A stretch of 6,800 bases of DNA from SHLQ01 sp964441145 (lineage in GTDB: Bacteria > Actinomycetota > Acidimicrobiia > Acidimicrobiales > SHLQ01). Below are positions 1 through 6,697 of this stretch, piece by piece (position 1 is the stretch's first letter; every line of letters starts with the position of its first letter). The notes beneath the pieces are model-generated. The model saw only the letters and a list, made by a program, of their open reading frames with translations. It was not told where the DNA came from and searched no databases. The translations under genes and the position numbers were made by a program. The stretch lies in assembly GCA_964441145.1 (NCBI GenBank), contig CAYTUB010000132.1, positions 1 through 6,800 of the forward strand, in the 5' to 3' direction.

Positions 1-200
1 CTACGAGGGTTCGAGGCATTCGACGGCAGCCGAAACAGAGCTCGCAGGCCCGAGGAGGGAGTAGCTCGAAAGGTCTCACCTGATGTGGCCAATGAGGCGG
101 CTTGAGCTCCGGCCCACGTCGCAACTGCCATCCCGCCAGCGCTCAAGATCGCGAACAGGGCGAGATCGTCCCCACCGAAGCCTTCGCCGCTCGGCTTCAT
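1..200 (-). CDS. N-terminal fragment of VirD4/TraG-like conjugative coupling protein (partial, runs off left edge)
   Basis: Only the first 66 codons are present; the frame is open to the window edge. The start is the ATG at 200..198, which overlaps the TGA of the upstream gene as ATGA, so translation is probably coupled; only a weak GAAG precedes it. The peptide begins MKPSGEGFGG. A hydrophobic stretch follows at about residues 13-39 (DLALFAILSAGG, then AVATWAGAQAASLA) and looks like a membrane anchor. Next comes GLRALFRLPSNASNP at about residues 51-65. From memory, the pattern 'hydrophobic WAGAQ-A-L segment, then a GxALRALxRLPxxxxxP stretch' is typical of the N-terminus of actinobacterial VirD4-like 'type IV secretory system conjugative DNA transfer family' proteins. 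Those proteins are inner-membrane ATPases that bring the relaxase-DNA complex to the transfer channel. The ATPase motifs would lie outside the window, so the family call rests on the N-terminus and on the neighbour. That this is a real gene is more certain than its family. Confidence 0.6.
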   Translation of the reverse strand, partial: MKPSGEGFGGDDLALFAILSAGGMAVATWAGAQAASLATSGETFRATPSSGLRALFRLPSNASNPR

Positions 201-970
201 ACCGCGATCACTTCGCGTAGCTCGGCCGATCGCTCGGCCATCCGGCGTTGTGCTCGAGAACGACGACGGCGAAGGCGCTCGGCCTCTCTGCGGTCGCCAT
301 TGGCGAGGGTGAAGCTGGTCTCGCCGTGGTGGCTACTGCTCCAAACGAGGTCGGCGTCTTCGGGTGACACGATGCCCTTCGTGATAGCCAGGTCGAGAGT
401 CGCCTTCAGTACCTCGGCTGGCGATCGCTCGGCCTCTGGAGCTGGGCCATCGGGCATCTCGTCAACGAGTTCGCGGGCATTCCGCACCAAACGGTCCCTG
501 CGTCGAACGATCCGCTTGATCGTGCGCCGACGTAGATCCCTCAACGGCCAGCCGATCGTGGCCCCAGCTACTGCGGCAATCGCGTCGGTCGCAGCGCCAA
601 GCACGATTGTGACGATCTCGGCATCGTCAACTCGCACACCGAGCGAGCGCAGGATTTGCGACGACTTGAAACACTCCTTCGTCAGGATCGGGGCCATCAC
701 TTGAAGCATCAGGCGCTGGGCCATCTGATCGTCGCCCGACAACCTGATCACGGCTTGGGCAATCTCGATCGACTCGTCGTAGGACTGCCCAATGGGCACC
801 GCAATGGCGCTAACGATGTCGTCGAGGTGTCGGAAACGGTTGATCGATGGCTCCAACGTGGCCCATCGGCGGATCACCTCGCTTGAGCCCCTCGCTTTGA
901 CGATCGTCGCCCATTCGTGGGTGAGCACTTCTCGGACGCTGCTGCATGTTGCTGACTTCATGCAGTCCAA
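197..970 (-). CDS. sigma-70-factor-like protein linked to a conjugation operon
   Basis: 257 residues. The chosen start is TTG at 970..968, because a strong GAGGAGG lies at 990..984 with a 13-base spacer; ATG at 961 is the alternative (residue 4) but lies 22 bases from that site. The N-terminal part contains EVIRRWATLEPSINRFRHLDD (residues 31-51). Residues 85-160 (from QRLMLQVMAPIL) recall the sigma region 2-like half of a recurrent actinobacterial family, and residues 141-165 are very Arg-rich. The C-terminal part, AEVLKATLDLAITKGIVSPE (185-204), DADLVW (205-210), then LRRRRSRAQRRM (233-244), resembles sigma region 4, where the closing RKRRxRAxRRL helix is characteristic. The middle of the helix-turn-helix looks shortened compared with a normal sigma factor, so DNA binding may be altered. 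It overlaps the VirD4-like start by 4 bases, which suggests a regulator or accessory protein of that operon. The family assignment comes from memory of sequence patterns; no sigma activity can be shown here. Confidence 0.7.
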   Translation of the reverse strand: MDCMKSATCSSVREVLTHEWATIVKARGSSEVIRRWATLEPSINRFRHLDDIVSAIAVPIGQSYDESIEIAQAVIRLSGDDQMAQRLMLQVMAPILTKECFKSSQILRSLGVRVDDAEIVTIVLGAATDAIAAVAGATIGWPLRDLRRRTIKRIVRRRDRLVRNARELVDEMPDGPAPEAERSPAEVLKATLDLAITKGIVSPEDADLVWSSSHHGETSFTLANGDRREAERLRRRRSRAQRRMAERSAELREVIAV

Positions 971-983
971 GGTCCGAAACGCA

Positions 984-990
984 CCTCCTC
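984..990 (-). promoter_or_regulatory. ribosome binding site of the sigma-like gene
   Basis: The minus strand reads GAGGAGG, a near-perfect anti-Shine-Dalgarno match. It is 13 bases upstream of the TTG at 970 and 22 bases from the ATG at 961. It supports the minus-strand gene against the long overlapping plus-strand open frames, and favours TTG as the start although the spacing is somewhat long. Confidence 0.6.
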
Positions 991-1007
991 ACGGACCTAC
1001 AGCTGCA

Positions 1008-1066
1008 TCTCCCGGTGTTTCTCCCATTCCAAGAACGTCTCCCACCAACCTACCCGCGGATCTCCC
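1008..1066. repeat. four TCTCCC direct repeats in the divergent intergenic region
   Basis: The plus strand carries TCTCCC at 1008-1013, 1020-1025, 1038-1043 and 1061-1066; the last two extend to TCTCCCAC. Start-to-start distances are 12, 18 and 23 bases. The cluster lies between the divergent sigma-like gene (start 970, minus) and the DUF2510-like gene (start 1161, plus). Four copies of one hexamer in 59 bases is more than expected from moderate base bias. Iterated operator sites for a regulator are one explanation; the minus-strand reading GGGAGA is purine-rich and could also act in the 5' untranslated RNA. No convincing -35/-10 pair was seen for either direction. Confidence 0.45.
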
Positions 1067-1145
1067 ACGACTCTCTGACCTGCGGAAACAAGCGCCTGCA
1101 GAGTTCGTGTCACACACCCCGCGAAACATGAGTGGATTCCCAAAC

Positions 1146-1151
1146 AAAGGA
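1146..1151 (+). promoter_or_regulatory. ribosome binding site deciding the start of the DUF2510-like gene
   Basis: AAAGGA lies 9 bases before the ATG at 1161. The upstream in-frame ATG at 1128 is preceded by CACCCCGCGAAAC, with no Shine-Dalgarno match, so 1161 is preferred. Confidence 0.5.
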
Positions 1152-1160
1152 CTACGAACG

Positions 1161-1520
1161 ATGTTCAGACGGAGAACCAGCTCCAATGCGAGCCTTGTCG
1201 AGGCAATCGCCTACCTCGCTTCAACCTGTGATGGCGCTATCCGCCGAGATGGCCATGGGTTCAGCGCTGACCACGTTGCGCTTGGCCACCGGCTTGCACA
1301 GAAGCGGCGATGGACCCGGCGCGATCGACGGCGCGCTCATGGGATCGCCGTCCACTATCGCCGTCAGCTCGTCTCGGCTGGCCTCGCTGTCAACGGAATC
1401 ACTGAGGGCGCGACCAACGGCGGACGTGGTCAGCCAGCCCAGTGGGCATGCGACCCAACCGGTGTTCATCAGCTCCGCTACTGGAACGGCTCACGGTGGA
1501 CCGCGGGCGTGAGGCCATGA
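1161..1520 (+). CDS. small basic protein with DUF2510-like C-terminal motif
   Basis: 119 residues from the ATG at 1161. The frame stays open upstream to 792, but that part lies antisense to the sigma-like gene and does not look like protein. Two conserved-looking blocks are visible. Residues 14-70 contain YLASTCDGAIRRDGHGFS, an LGHRLAQ-(5)-WT segment and HYRRQL. From memory, this CDGA..DG.GF...D...G..LA....W...A......Y..QL layout recurs as a small module in bacterial DNA-metabolism and mobile-element proteins, but I cannot name it. Residues 95-113 (WACDPTG, LRYWNG, RW) match the core of DUF2510 (W.PDP.G...LRYWDG..W), an actinobacterial domain of unknown function usually found next to membrane or secreted domains. 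No membrane segment is visible here. The gene lies 77 bp upstream of the restriction-modification gene on the same strand and could be co-transcribed with it. A regulatory or DNA-binding role is a guess. Confidence 0.65.
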   Translation: MFRRRTSSNASLVEAIAYLASTCDGAIRRDGHGFSADHVALGHRLAQKRRWTRRDRRRAHGIAVHYRRQLVSAGLAVNGITEGATNGGRGQPAQWACDPTGVHQLRYWNGSRWTAGVRP

Positions 1521-1559
1521 ATCGCGCCGCTAGTCGCTAAGCCTGTCCCAGGCCGTAAC

Positions 1560-1565
1560 TAGGAT
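1560..1565 (+). promoter_or_regulatory. possible -10 element before the restriction-modification gene
   Basis: TAGGAT fits the actinobacterial TANNNT -10 pattern and would start transcription about 25 bases before the GTG at 1598. No matching -35 hexamer is present 16-18 bases upstream, so this is a weak candidate. If real, the large gene has its own promoter in the 77-bp gap instead of depending only on transcription from the DUF2510-like gene. Confidence 0.2.
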
Positions 1566-1588
1566 CGAGGAACCGACGAACGAGTCTC

Positions 1589-1593
1589 TGGAG
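1589..1593 (+). promoter_or_regulatory. weak, closely spaced ribosome binding site of the restriction-modification gene
   Basis: TGGAG ends only 4 bases before the GTG at 1598. A near site combined with a GTG start suggests modest translation, which would suit an enzyme whose excess nuclease is harmful. The start is supported by family knowledge: the region just after it (about residues 20-33, ending GDRFERLM) sits where Type ISP proteins usually begin. Confidence 0.35.
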
Positions 1594-1597
1594 CATC

Positions 1598-4500
1598 GTG
1601 GCCAACAGAACAATCGACACCATCGAAGAAATCGTCGATTGGATAATCGAGCAGTCGCAGCACACCGTCGAGCAAGGCGACCGGTTCGAGCGTTTGATGC
1701 TCGCCTTCTTCAAGAACGCCCCGGTATGGCAAGAGCAGTTCGACGAGGTTTGGCTATGGAAGGAATGGGCCGGCAATCGTGCCGAAACCGACCATGGAAT
1801 CGATCTCGTCGCAAAGAATCGGGGGGAAGACACCTTCACGGCGATTCAGGCGAAGTGCTATTCGAGAACGACAACCCTCAACAAGCCAGAAGTCGACTCG
1901 TTTATCTCTGCATCTGGAGGCGATGAGTTCACGCGGCGGATACTCGTGGCGACGACGTACAACATTGGTTCGAAGGCACAGAAGGAAATGGACAGGCAGA
2001 CGAAGCCAGTCCAGCTCGTTTCACTCAGCGACCTCCGAGATGCCGGAATCGACTGGGCCGATTGGTCTCCGGACACTTACGTCGTCAAGCGGAGCGCCCC
2101 AAAAGAACCGAAGGATCACCAACAGCGCGCGATCGATGCAGTCCTCGAGGGTTTTGAAGAGTCGGATCGCGGCAAGGCGATCATGGCCTGCGGCACCGGC
2201 AAGACCTACACCGCTCAACTGATAGCTGAGCGCGTGGCGGGAGCTGGCGGGCTTGTGCTTGTCATGGCTCCTTCGATCTCACTGGTATCGCAAACGCTGA
2301 CGGCCTGGTCAGCAGACGCAACGCTTCCCCTCACGGTTTTCGGAGTGTGTTCGGACACGACAGCGGGTGATAGAGATTCAGGAGACATTTCGCCGTACGA
2401 CATGGTCGTGCCAGCGACAACAGACCCTGCGACCCTCGCTGCAAACGTCGCCGCCGCGCCAACTAATGGGCTGCGCGTCGTGTTTTCCACTTACCACTCC
2501 GCAGCCGTGGTCGGAGAGGCTCAGAAGATCGGTGGATTCGGCGACTTTGACTTGATCATCTGCGACGAGGCACACCGCACAACCGGGGTTCAGCTTGCGA
2601 GTCAGGACACGAAGGCGTTTCAGCTCGTACATGAAGACGAGAACATTGCGGCAGCCAAGCGGCTTTACATGACGGCCACGCCGCGTGTGTACAAACCTTC
2701 CCAGCGAACCAAGGCTGCGGAGAACGAAGCCTTCCTCTCGTCGATGGACGACGAGAACGTGTACGGGCCAGAGTTTTTCAAGTTGTCCTTCCGAGAGGCT
2801 GTCGACCTCGAGGAGTTGACGGATTACAAGGTGATCATCCTCACGGTTGAGGAAGATGCTGTGAACGAGGCCTTCCAACGGCACACAGCTGACCTTGGCG
2901 AAGTCAATCTTCCGGAAGCAGCACAGATGGTTGGTTGTCTAAATGCTCTTGCCAAGCGCGAGCGTTTGGGGGACGACGAGGATGTACGGGCGTTTCGGGC
3001 AGGCGACACTGTTCCACTCCAGCGGGCCGTCGCCTTCTCGAACACGATCAAGGCGTCCAAGCATTTTGCGTCCGAGTTTGAGCGGATCGCCGCTGAGTAT
3101 CAATACATCACCCATGTCGGTAAGCCTTTGACTATCGAAACTGACCACGTCGATGGCAGCCAGCGGACGGTCGAACGCACGCGCAAGCTGGACTGGCTTC
3201 GCGACCAACCAGGCGAGAGCATCAGTCGGATTCTCTCCAACGCGAAGTGTCTGACCGAGGGCATCGACGTGCCATCCCTCGACGCCGTTCTGTTCCTTGA
3301 ACCGCGCAAGTCGCAGGTGGACATCATCCAGGCTGTGGGGCGCGTCATGCGCACCTCGCCGGGGAAAGACTTTGGCTACATCGTCATTCCGATCGCCGTG
3401 CCGCCGGGCACCTCGCCAGAAGCTGTCCTCAAGGATGGACGATTCAAGACCGTATGGCAGGTTCTGTCCGCGCTTCGGTCGCACGACCCAGACATGAACC
3501 GAGACATCAACCAGATTCGATTCGGTAAGAAGCCCAAGAACGTCGACATCATCAATGCCTCACCTGATTTGGAGGTCGACGATCCGTCGCCTCCTGATAC
3601 GGAGTCTGCGAGTGATGAAACCAACGAGACCGCTCTCACTGACCAGCTGCAGCTCGAGTTCGATGTAGAACAGTTCCAGGAGCTTTGTTGGGCCACGATG
3701 GTGCAGAAGGTCGGGGACACGGCGTACCTCAAGCGCTGGGCAAAGAACGTCGCAGACATCGCGGCGGCTCTCGAGGAACGGATCTCTAACCTCGCATCCA
3801 CCGCACGAGTCAAGGAGCCGTTCCGCCGTTTCGTTGAAGGGCTCCGCTCAAATCTCAACGGCCAGATTTCGACCGATGACGCAGTGGCGATGCTCGCCCA
3901 GCACATCATCACTCGCCCAGTCTTCGATTCGATCTTCCCCAACTACTCGCTCCTCGCTTCAAATCCAATCGCCCGGGCGATGCAGGACATGCTGGAGGTC
4001 CTAGAAGACACCGAGGTCGAGACGGAGACTCGTGAGCTCGACGCCTTCTATGATTCTGTCCGCTACCACGTGGATGGCCTCGAAGACCCCCACGCCCGAC
4101 AATCGATCTTGATCGAGTTGTACGAAGAGTTTTTCAAGACGGCTTTCCCGAAACGGGCATCATCACTCGGAATCGTCTACACACCGATCGAGGTGACCGA
4201 CTTCATTCTTGCGCTCACTGAGAGCGCACTGTCGTCACACTTCAAGGGTGCCTCGCTGTCGGATACGGGGGTTCACGTGCTGGACCCATTCACTGGTACT
4301 GGCACGTTCATTGTCCAGTTGCTCAGATCGGGGTACATCAAACCAGCTGACCTTGCACGAAAGTTCGCATCCGAGCTTCACGCGAACGAGATACAACTAC
4401 TCGCTTACTACATCGCAACAGTCAACATCGAGACAGCGTTTCACTCACTCGCCGGAGAGGGCGAAGAAGTCGACTCTTTCGAGGGAATCGTTTACACCGA

Positions 4501-6418
4501 CACTTTCCAGCTCGATGAGGGCGGATCACGACTCGACCTGGGTGTCTTCCCCTCAAACAGCCAGCGGGCCGAATCGCAGCGTGCGCTCGACATCCGGGCC
4601 ATCGTAGGCAACCCGCCCTATTCGGGCGCACAGGAGAGTGAGAATGACAACAACGCGAATCTCTCGTATCCAACTCTCGATGGCCGAATCTCAGCGACCT
4701 ACACCGCCGCGAGCTCTTCAGGCAACACTGGTGCCCTGTCGGACTCCTATGTCCGAGCGATTCGTTGGGCATCCGATCGAGTATTGAATCATCCCGACGG
4801 TGGAGTGGTCTCCTTCGTGACGAACGGGGGGTACATCGAGTCGAACTCCTTCGACGGATTTCGCCGGAGTCTCGAGTCGGAGTTCGACTTCGTCTACGTG
4901 TTGAACCTTCGAGGAAACCAAAAGCTCGATTGGCGCAGAGAGGGCGGCAAAATTTTCGGAGAAGGTAGCACCACTACTGTCGCTGTTGTCCTCCTAGTTC
5001 GCACCGCGGAGTCTTCCGGCGAGCTAGCCGAGATCCGCTACGCAGACATCGGTGAGTACCTCGACCGGGAAGAAAAGCTCGCTCGGCTTAGCGCTTTCGC
5101 CTCGTCTGAGTCGGCCCTCGACGCAATTGACTGGCTTCCGATCAAACCGAACGAAAGCGCCGATTGGATCAACCAGCGCTCGATGGCCTTTCAGACGCAC
5201 CTAGCAGTCGACGCTAAAAGTGGGCCGACACTATTCTCCCTGCGCACTCAGGGGCTTCAAACCAATCGTGACGCGTGGAACTACAACTCGTCCCGTGCAG
5301 AGCTCGTCCGCAATGGGCAACGCATGGTCCAATTCTTCAACGGAGAGCTTGAGGCATTTCACGGCTCTAATCCGGAGCTGACCGGCAAGAAGTCGGACAA
5401 AGTAAAGATCGCACGATCTCAGGTGGATACCGACCCGTCCAAGTTCAAGTGGAACGACGTCGACTTTGGTCGACTAGTCGCGAACCAGCGTTACGAATAC
5501 GAGGACAGCTTTGTCCGGGAGACCTTGTACCGTCCCTTTCACCCGAGGTTCGGAAACCGAGACCCGCTGCTGAACAAGCGAGTGTTCCAGCTTGAGCAGG
5601 TGTTTCCATACGACGGACGACCGAATCAGGCAATCGCCTTCACGCCACCGGGGGCCATGGCTCCTCCGTTCTCAGTGCTCATGACCGCAGGAGTAAGCGA
5701 CAACGGCTTGTTTGCGTCGAGCTCAACGGGGTTGCTGCCGAGATGGATCTATGCCAAGGCTGATGACGCACTCTCTCTCCTGCCAACAGATGCGCCGATC
5801 TCGGCTATCGCCGAGGATGCCCTTGGCCGGTTCCACGCGCTCGATGAGACCATCACTGGCGACGACGTATTTCACTACGTCTACGGTTTGCTCCACAGTC
5901 CGACCTACCGCAGCGAATTTGCCGACGATCTTCGAAAGGAGCTTCCACACATCCCAATTCCTCTCACCGCTGCCGACTTCTTTCGGACCCGAGACATCGG
6001 GTCGAAACTCGCCGAGATCCATGTCAACTACGCGCTCGCCTCGCCCTACCCAGGTGTCGTGGTGGAACCAAGCACCGCCAAGGATCTCCGAGTCGAAAAG
6101 ATGCGATACCCGAAGACTCGAAACGCCAGCGGCGAAAGCGAAACTGATCGGACGAAGATCATCTACAACGACGACGTGACCATCTCGGGAATTCCGCTGA
6201 GAGCGCACGACTGGAGACTTGGTTCGAAGTCGGCGGTCGATTGGGTCGTCGACCAATGGCGCTACCGCACCCACGAGTCGGGAATAGACAACGACCCGAA
6301 CGCTTGGCCCGAGTTCGAGGCTGATCCTGCCTTCCTCGTGACGCTGCTACAGCGGGTCGTCGCAGTGTCGATGGAAACCCTGGATCTCATCGATTCACTT
6401 CCGGAGCCCGCCATCTGA
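1598..6418 (+). CDS. single-chain Type ISP restriction-modification enzyme (nuclease-translocase-N6-adenine methyltransferase)
   Basis: 1606 residues, within the usual length (about 1,570-1,620) of Type ISP enzymes such as LlaGI and LlaBIII. Domains in order: an Mrr-like PD-(D/E)xK nuclease at about 25-150 (GDRFERLM 27-34, D69, QAK 84-86); an SF2 helicase/translocase with Walker A ACGTGKT 197-203, DEAH 323-326, MTATP 358-362, CLTEGIDVP 551-559 and motif VI QAVGRVMR 578-585; a charged linker and helical coupler at about 620-850; a gamma-class amino-methyltransferase with VYTP 860-863, AdoMet motif I DPFTGTGTF 896-904 and catalytic NPPY 1005-1008; and a target-recognition region from about 1130, with YRPFHPRF 1311-1318, HYVYGLLHSPTYR 1425-1437 and SGIDNDPN 1561-1568. 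The family methylates adenine in one strand of an asymmetric site, translocates on DNA using ATP, and cuts when two head-to-head enzymes meet. All catalytic motifs are intact, so an active enzyme is likely; the recognition site cannot be read from sequence. It begins with GTG, and its 3' end overlaps the convergent gene by 24 bases. Confidence 0.95.
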   Translation: MANRTIDTIEEIVDWIIEQSQHTVEQGDRFERLMLAFFKNAPVWQEQFDEVWLWKEWAGNRAETDHGIDLVAKNRGEDTFTAIQAKCYSRTTTLNKPEVDSFISASGGDEFTRRILVATTYNIGSKAQKEMDRQTKPVQLVSLSDLRDAGIDWADWSPDTYVVKRSAPKEPKDHQQRAIDAVLEGFEESDRGKAIMACGTGKTYTAQLIAERVAGAGGLVLVMAPSISLVSQTLTAWSADATLPLTVFGVCSDTTAGDRDSGDISPYDMVVPATTDPATLAANVAAAPTNGLRVVFSTYHSAAVVGEAQKIGGFGDFDLIICDEAHRTTGVQLASQDTKAFQLVHEDENIAAAKRLYMTATPRVYKPSQRTKAAENEAFLSSMDDENVYGPEFFKLSFREAVDLEELTDYKVIILTVEEDAVNEAFQRHTADLGEVNLPEAAQMVGCLNALAKRERLGDDEDVRAFRAGDTVPLQRAVAFSNTIKASKHFASEFERIAAEYQYITHVGKPLTIETDHVDGSQRTVERTRKLDWLRDQPGESISRILSNAKCLTEGIDVPSLDAVLFLEPRKSQVDIIQAVGRVMRTSPGKDFGYIVIPIAVPPGTSPEAVLKDGRFKTVWQVLSALRSHDPDMNRDINQIRFGKKPKNVDIINASPDLEVDDPSPPDTESASDETNETALTDQLQLEFDVEQFQELCWATMVQKVGDTAYLKRWAKNVADIAAALEERISNLASTARVKEPFRRFVEGLRSNLNGQISTDDAVAMLAQHIITRPVFDSIFPNYSLLASNPIARAMQDMLEVLEDTEVETETRELDAFYDSVRYHVDGLEDPHARQSILIELYEEFFKTAFPKRASSLGIVYTPIEVTDFILALTESALSSHFKGASLSDTGVHVLDPFTGTGTFIVQLLRSGYIKPADLARKFASELHANEIQLLAYYIATVNIETAFHSLAGEGEEVDSFEGIVYTDTFQLDEGGSRLDLGVFPSNSQRAESQRALDIRAIVGNPPYSGAQESENDNNANLSYPTLDGRISATYTAASSSGNTGALSDSYVRAIRWASDRVLNHPDGGVVSFVTNGGYIESNSFDGFRRSLESEFDFVYVLNLRGNQKLDWRREGGKIFGEGSTTTVAVVLLVRTAESSGELAEIRYADIGEYLDREEKLARLSAFASSESALDAIDWLPIKPNESADWINQRSMAFQTHLAVDAKSGPTLFSLRTQGLQTNRDAWNYNSSRAELVRNGQRMVQFFNGELEAFHGSNPELTGKKSDKVKIARSQVDTDPSKFKWNDVDFGRLVANQRYEYEDSFVRETLYRPFHPRFGNRDPLLNKRVFQLEQVFPYDGRPNQAIAFTPPGAMAPPFSVLMTAGVSDNGLFASSSTGLLPRWIYAKADDALSLLPTDAPISAIAEDALGRFHALDETITGDDVFHYVYGLLHSPTYRSEFADDLRKELPHIPIPLTAADFFRTRDIGSKLAEIHVNYALASPYPGVVVEPSTAKDLRVEKMRYPKTRNASGESETDRTKIIYNDDVTISGIPLRAHDWRLGSKSAVDWVVDQWRYRTHESGIDNDPNAWPEFEADPAFLVTLLQRVVAVSMETLDLIDSLPEPAI

Positions 6419-6697
6419 GTACCGAGATCCAATGTGCCCAAGCTGGTCCGACAATCTGACATAGGTCGATTTCGGTAGGGCTCGCACTTCTCCGCCAACG
6501 ACGCGGGTTGCAAGATCAGGGTCGATATCGAACCCTCTCGCTACCACGTCAATAGGATCGCCGGTTTCGATCATCCAGCGGTACAGGAACATGCGGACCG
6601 AGTCGGCGTCGACCATCGGTTCGTTCGGCTCTGCCGACGGGACGTAGGGACGAAGCCGATCCACTAGATCTCGTCGTCGGCGCCAGGGCGGTCTCAT
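6395..6697 (-). CDS. hypothetical 100-residue protein with possible helix-turn-helix segment
   Basis: The start is ATG at 6697..6695. It is set by a GGAAGG ribosome site 8 bases upstream and by the ATGA overlap with the TGA of the upstream gene; an ATG at 6733 is in frame but lies inside that upstream gene with no usable spacing. The N-terminus is basic (MRPPWRRRRDL, residues 1-11). The segment at residues 33-88 (SVRMFLYRWMIE, then DVVARGFDIDPDLATRVVGG, then LPKSTYVRLSDQLG) has the helix spacing and the 'VARGFDIDPxLxxxVxxG' feel of small XRE-like or antitoxin-like DNA-binding domains. I do not recognise the family. Its last seven codons and stop are antisense to the 3' end of the restriction-modification gene, so the two genes converge and overlap by 24 bases. 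It may be a small regulator in the same operon as the gene upstream, but this is inference from spacing. Confidence 0.6.
   Translation of the reverse strand: MRPPWRRRRDLVDRLRPYVPSAEPNEPMVDADSVRMFLYRWMIETGDPIDVVARGFDIDPDLATRVVGGEVRALPKSTYVRLSDQLGHIGSRYSDGGLRK

Noticed and set aside
102..704. 200-codon plus-strand open frame
   Set aside because: It is antisense to the sigma-like gene, is dominated by Arg and Ser of the low-complexity kind typical of shadow frames, and has no ribosome site; the minus-strand frame has a GAGGAGG site and a coupled downstream gene.
792..1127. Upstream extension of the DUF2510-like frame
   Set aside because: It is open but antisense to the sigma-like gene and crosses the divergent control region; the protein-like part starts after the AAAGGA site at 1146-1151.
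971..1160. Search for insertion sequence ends, attachment sites or direct repeats matching the right border near 6395-6420
   Set aside because: No shared repeat longer than a few bases, no terminal inverted repeat and no tRNA fragment could be seen by eye, so the insertion idea rests on gene arrangement only.
1541..1553. Hairpin GCCTG-TCC-CAGGC after the DUF2510-like gene
   Set aside because: Perfect but only a 5-bp stem with a 3-base loop and no T-run; too weak to call a terminator or an operator, although it lies just before the possible -10 element.
5723..6274. 183-codon minus-strand open frame inside the restriction-modification gene
   Set aside because: It is antisense to the conserved C-terminal Type ISP motifs (SGIDNDPN and neighbours) and shows no family-like pattern of its own.
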